A DNA stretch of 64,000 nucleotides from Cenococcum geophilum 1.58 (taxonomy: Eukaryota > Ascomycota > Dothideomycetes > Gloniales > Gloniaceae). The notes under the pieces are model-generated. The model was not told the origin of the DNA. It made no database searches and worked only from the letters and a program-made list of their open reading frames with translations. Position numbers and translations under genes: made by a program. Below are positions 59,785-64,000 of this stretch, piece after piece. Location: contig KV748190.1 in the NCBI GenBank assembly GCA_001692895.1, forward strand, positions 2,629,645 through 2,693,644. Reading direction: 5' to 3'. Each line of letters opens with the position of its first letter. The first letter of the stretch is position 1.

Positions 59785-61770
59785 TATAGGGTCGTCTAAA
59801 GACGGATATATAAACTCCGTAGGCCCTATCTAGATACCCGTCTTCCCTTGCTAGATCTATATAGGTGCGAATAATGCTAACAATCTTTCTATCTCGCTAA
59901 GGCGTTCTAAGATTATCTGCACGCGTAATTAAACCCCCTTTATCTCTAAGATCGCGGCCTTATATCTTAGCGTAGCTACGGCCTTATAGATGGGCCAGTA
60001 TTTCCGCATTATTATCTTATTTGGCGTAATTACGCTAACTAGCGAGCTTTCTACCTATATGGCGAACCTTTAGTACTCCTTATAGCTAAAGAGGGGGTCC
60101 TTTTATAGGGGGTAGAGTGGGAACTGCTTATATAGGATTACTAAGTCCTATAATAAGATTACCCTAAGCGTATAGAGGAGGCGTAGAAATCCTAAGCCTA
60201 TAAGGTTAAACTGTATAACCTTATTATCGGCCCTCTCTAAATAGTAGGTCTCTATACGTTTTAGCTAGATATTAGTCTTAGGCTATATCTTTAAGTAAAG
60301 GGCTTTTTCCGGCACCTCTCGCGTATAAGGGAGAAAGTAGCCCTTTCCTTTCTTTAGGAAGCCGGCAATCGACCGTATAAACGTATAGGGTAGGTAGCTA
60401 AGGTAGGCTCCCGTTATTACGTCCGTATTCTAGCATCCGGCCTATCTAATTTAGGTCTCCTTAACGCCGCTAAGCTTAGCATACTAGACGCTCTGCTTAT
60501 AGGCGCTATAGGTTTTCTCCTTTAAGTAAATTCCTACCCCCTAGAATATCTTCTTATTTTATTTAAACTGCGTATAATAGCTTAACGGCCGTTGCGGTAC
60601 TTTAATACTACTAGGGAAGATATATAGACCGTAGTAGTCCTCTAGCTGCTAAAAGAATGGGAAGCTTTTAGCGCCGTCCTTACCCTAGCAGTTAAAGAAG
60701 TAGAAGGCTATTATAGAGAGAGGGTAGAGGATAGGGTTAGTATTACGTATACAGCCTATATACTTAATTTTACTGTATTAATTCTGCTTCCTTTATATTA
60801 TTAATATAATTATATACGGCGCCAGCTCGTCTAGTTTAGGCCCTTTATTGTCTAGTTTAATAAGGATAAGGTTAGTAAGCTAAACGTCCTATTTACTTTT
60901 ACCCTAGGTAATAGTAGTATAGCCTAAGAAATAGGTTAGAAAACGGTAGCTATATAGACTAAATATAAACCTAATAAATACTTAGCCGCAGTTTATAGGT
61001 AAGACTTAACCAAACCTAGTATCTTAGAGCCCGTCTCCTAGCACTAAATAATCGCCTTTTTAGGCCCTTTAACGTTGTAGCCGCTAGTAATTATAAATAG
61101 GCCTTAATTAATAAAGTTAACGCGTTAAATCTGGTCCTTATTACGGCGGACGCTGTCTAGTACCGCCGAGAGCTTCGCCCCCTACAGCGGCTGCAAGGCC
61201 TTACCTTTTAATTACCATATATAAAGCTCAGTAATAGCGAAGACGTAGCTATTTATAACTAAGTATTGGACTATCTCGTTAAATAGAGCGTCTAAGGCCT
61301 CCTCGTCCTATATCTCTCCTTCCTCCTTTACGGCTTCCTCCCCTATAGCTACGGCTGCCGCTACAGCTACCTTTCCCTTAGCCGTCTTTTGCCTCTTCTT
61401 TACCCGCTTACTATCTTTCTATATCTCTTTCCGTTTTAACTTCCGTTTTTAATAGCCAGCAGCCCATAATTCTTAGTTAATAACTTACTGCTCTAAAAAT
61501 AAGTAAAGCTTATCTTCTGTTACCTAGGCGCTGTCTATATTACCTTCTAGTCTTACGCACTAGTCTTCCCACTCTTTCTACTTTGGCTTATACGCCCTTA
61601 TAGTATTCTTTAAGCGCTAGGCCTTATAAATATTATATAGCCGCGCTATTTAGGCCTTAAATTCGTTCTAGAGGCTATAAAAGGGGGTTAGGGGGGCTTC
61701 CGTCGACCGTAAAGTGGACCATAGGGTAAGAAGATTCCTAAAAGACTCTATATCTGTAAGAGGTAAGGGG
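59785..61770 (-). pseudogene. Crypton-like tyrosine recombinase / GCR1-C gene, unit 3, RIP-inactivated
   Basis: Same gene as unit 2, in the same place relative to the 30-bp minisatellite, which lies just beyond its 3' end. Clearly fewer C->T changes towards its 5' side (right), for example in the Ala/Lys-rich stretch near 61350 and the N-terminal region at 61660-61750. Stops still interrupt it. It is the best of the three copies for inferring the ancestral gene. Confidence 0.65.
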
Positions 61771-62225
61771 GAGACGCGTAAGCGCGGCATGGGTAAATAA
61801 AGTTACCGAACGCGTAAATATTAAAGGAGAAGAAGAAGAGGGCTCTATATTATACAATTAGAATTACGGTAGGCCTTTCTATATAAAATTAGAAGCCCTG
61901 CGCGAGCTATCGCGGGCACGAGGATAGGAGAGGGTTGGAAAATGGATTGTTGAGGCGACAGTGAGGTCGAAGGCGCGCTGAGGCCCTCTATACTAACCCA
62001 GTACTAACCTAGGCCTCAAAAACGCGTCCTAAAAGTAGGGGCCACCACCAAAGGGGGGGGGGTGATATTTGAACGATATGTCGCGGACCTTGGGGGGTCG
62101 TGCGTAACCCGAGGTTATGCCAAGCCTAACCCGGACCTCCGATACCTATCACCTCTTGTTCGTTGAGGCGAAATTACTCCACACTTTTCGAATTCTTATA
62201 AAAGATGCGAGGAACAGTGGCAAGG

Positions 62226-63423
62226 ATGGGTTCCTCCCTGCAAGTAGGCCAAATACTTATTGGTCGAACCGGGGTTTCCTATTGTCTCCAGAAGGTTCTT
62301 TACGAACGGATAGAACAAGGCACTAAAAATAAAGACATTATGCGCAGACTGTGGCTCGCTCAGTACGCATCTCCCACCTTTTAGCTTAGTTGCTAGGATG
62401 TTTTGTTAACAGACTATAGGTCTAAAAACAACTCCTACATAGTTAAGCCTGTTACTACCTTTAAGTACAGTCAGGGGTTTAGGCTCCAGAGGGACTTACC
62501 ATTTAGTCCCTTCGTTCGCCTACCAGTTAATGGGAACGATGCCAACATGGNTCTTATCTTCCAGTATTACAACAAAGACTTCTTAAGTTTTATGCAGAGC
62601 GGGCCTGTTTCTAGACCACAGGTCAAGCGGATCCTCTTAGACATTCTAAAGGGCGTTGCTGCTTGTCACAGCAAAGGCTGGGTGCACTATAGTAATGATT
62701 TCCCTAGCATCATTTGCGCGACCTTGGATAATTAGTGTAATTGCTGATGACGGATTGGTGTTGGGGTACAGACGTTAAGCCTAACAATGTCTTAATCTTG
62801 TATACGTCCAGGCCAGACGGCATCCAAGAGATTAACGGCGTCTCTTTATCCGACACAGAGGACGCCGCTAGAGTAAACAACGGAGAGGCCATCTTTTTCT
62901 AGGTCGGCAACGTCCTCTAGCGCAGCCCCGAAGCTTAGACCGGTACTCGCGTGGGTAAAGCATCAGATGTTTGGTCGTTTGGAGTCACAGTAATTGCCCC
63001 TCTGCTTGCCTACCAGCTCAGATCCTCCATTTATGTGCCGCTTTAAAGTTTTCACTAATATAAGTCCCGCAATTACCATAGGCCGTCTACGGTATTACCA
63101 AAATGGCCATCTTCGCGTATGACGAGCTGGAAGATGGTGTTTTGCCGGAGGTTAAAGTACTTTCTAATATGCTTTTGTACTTTAGACCTCTCCCCGGGGG
63201 ACTAATAGAACATATTAGGGACAGTCCATGGTGTCAGGTTCTTATAGGGCTTAATCAAGACTTCAACATCAATACTCCTAGGAAACCATTTTGCTTATGG
63301 AGAGATATCACAGGGCTTAAATCTGGTAACAAGGAATTTTTTAGACGGATTCTGAACCTGGATCCAGGCTTGAGGCCGTTGGCTGAAGAGCTCTTGAATG
63401 ACCAGTGGTTTCATTCCCCTTGA
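62226..63423 (+). pseudogene. Protein-kinase-like gene with three exons and RIP-type stops
   Basis: Best model: exons 62226-62691, 62772-62989 and 63082-63423, introns of 80 and 92 bp with GT-AG ends, summing to 341 codons in one frame. It begins 'MGSSLQVGQILIGRTG', like the start of a family of fungal kinase-fold proteins. Then come a possible VAIK Lys in 'YIVKPV', 'ILKGVAACHSKGWVH', 'VKPNNVLI' (the usual HxD reads HYN across the splice), 'DTEDAA' in place of DFG, 'RSPEA', 'SDVWSFGV', and a C-lobe ending 'LLNDQWFHSP'. Stops at 62382, 62394, 62900, 62918 and 62936 are all TAG, consistent with CAG or TGG origins. Host gene lightly hit by RIP, or a mis-sequenced allele (one N at 62552). Confidence 0.75.
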
Positions 63424-63774
63424 AATGAATCCTTATTTACTTTATTCTCTCTTTCTATTGAATGTTGAAATATTATAGCGGAGCTTCTATTCCTTTTATA
63501 GATAAGGTGGCATTAGAGGCTCGGCTAAGCGCTTATCTTATAAATCAGACCCTCCGCGGATAGTTTATATGGGTATACTGCTCCTTATTTAAACGAATCT
63601 TCTACGGAGGGTCTAGGAGCTTATGGTCCTAGCTTTAGTAGTGCCTAAGCCTAAAATACACCAAAAGACTACCTTTTTCACTGCCGTATCTCGTCTCTTA
63701 TTTAATGTCTAATTATTATTTAAAAAAGTCTACAAGGTAGGAGCTCATTGGCTTCTCTATACTATATATAATAC
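63424..63774. other. Spacer with a 14-bp inverted repeat between kinase copies
   Basis: No gene. AGACCCTCCGCGGA (63547-63560) and TCTACGGAGGGTCT (63601-63614) form an imperfect hairpin with a 40-bp loop. The first part (about 63424-63512) belongs to the segment duplicated downstream. Confidence 0.5.
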
Positions 63775-64000
63775 TATATCTTAATTAGGGCTTTAATATT
63801 AATACTTTTAGGAAACTGTTTTACTTATAAAAGGATATTAAAGGATTTAAATCTAGTAATAAAGAATTTTTTTAGACGGGTTTTAAACCTAGATTTAGGC
63901 TTAGGGCTGCCGGCTAAAGAGCTTTTAAATAACTAGCAGTTCTATTTCCCTTAAAATATTATAGTAAAGCTTCTATCCCTTATATAGATAAGGTAGTATT
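63775..64000 (+). pseudogene. RIP-mutated duplicate of the kinase 3' end, running off the window
   Basis: Aligns with about 63245-63512, from the 'LIGLNQDFNINTPRK' codons through the stop and 3' flank. Differences are nearly all C->T or G->A, for example AATCAAGACTTCAAC versus AATTAGGGCTTTAAT and CCAGTGG versus CTAGCAG. The kinase frame is destroyed. 5' part absent; the right end lies outside the window. Confidence 0.85.

Larger units (their letters stand above)
59349..62147 (-). mobile_element. Crypton-like tandem unit 3 (right-truncated)
   Basis: Follows unit 2 without a gap. Homology ends at ATACCTATC (62139-62147), after which unit 2 continues ATATATTAGGGGGG while this copy enters host-like kinase sequence. 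It lacks the last roughly 660 bp, including the 35-bp minisatellite. RIP density drops over its last 250 bp. Confidence 0.78.

Noticed and set aside
43807..62147. Starship giant element, because of a tyrosine-recombinase-like gene
   Set aside because: Units are only 3.46 kb, the gene resembles Crypton/GCR1-C rather than a DUF3435 captain at one edge, and no cargo genes are seen.
62710..62892. 60-codon minus-strand frame
   Set aside because: Antisense of kinase exon 2; no features of its own.

Overview
The window looks like a filamentous ascomycete (Pezizomycotina) chromosome segment. The few protein-coding genes have short GT-AG introns (about 50-90 bp) with CTAAC-type branch sites. Between them lies about 60 kb of transposon wreckage with the hallmark of repeat-induced point mutation (RIP): CpA/TpG are almost absent, TpA is in great excess, and reading frames that are recognisable in translation are cut by TAG/TAA stops of the CAG->TAG and TGG->TAG kind. 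I cannot name the species. I saw no rRNA, tRNA or CRISPR.

Layout. 1-2.3 kb is ordinary host sequence: the 3' end of a probable Zn2Cys6-type regulator and an intact three-exon short-chain dehydrogenase/reductase. From 2.3 to 62.1 kb is a nested repeat block. In order: a TA-flanked MITE; a Fot1/pogo element split by a complete Gypsy element (A, TSD ATAAG); a Tc1/mariner transposase relic split by a second MITE; a LINE 3' end with a gag-only LTR element in its tail; an unidentified degraded coding region split by a solo LTR (TSD TAAAG), itself split by a minisatellite-laden terminal-inverted-repeat element (copy A); a Gypsy fragment (E) split by a complete Gypsy element (D, TSD GTGGA), itself split by copy B of the same element; LINE and Gypsy (G) fragments; a 5'-truncated Tad1-like LINE with a TTA-rich tail; and a second LINE split by a gag-only Copia-like element (TSD AAGCT/AAGTT) and by a solo LTR (TSD ATTAA).

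From 43.8 to 62.15 kb is a head-to-tail array of three copies of a 3.46-kb unit. Each carries, on the minus strand, a degraded gene of the fungal Crypton-like tyrosine-recombinase / GCR1-C family. The array is split between units 1 and 2 by an 8.9-kb chromodomain-carrying Gypsy element (F, TSD CTTAT). RIP fades sharply at the right edge of unit 3. The last 1.85 kb is host-like: a protein-kinase pseudogene with a few RIP-type stops, followed by a heavily RIP-mutated duplicate of its 3' end.

Only the dehydrogenase looks functional. The rest works as a record of insertion order rather than as a pathway. The most unusual items are the tandem Crypton-like array and the two-copy foldback-like element that packages several different minisatellites between its inverted repeats.
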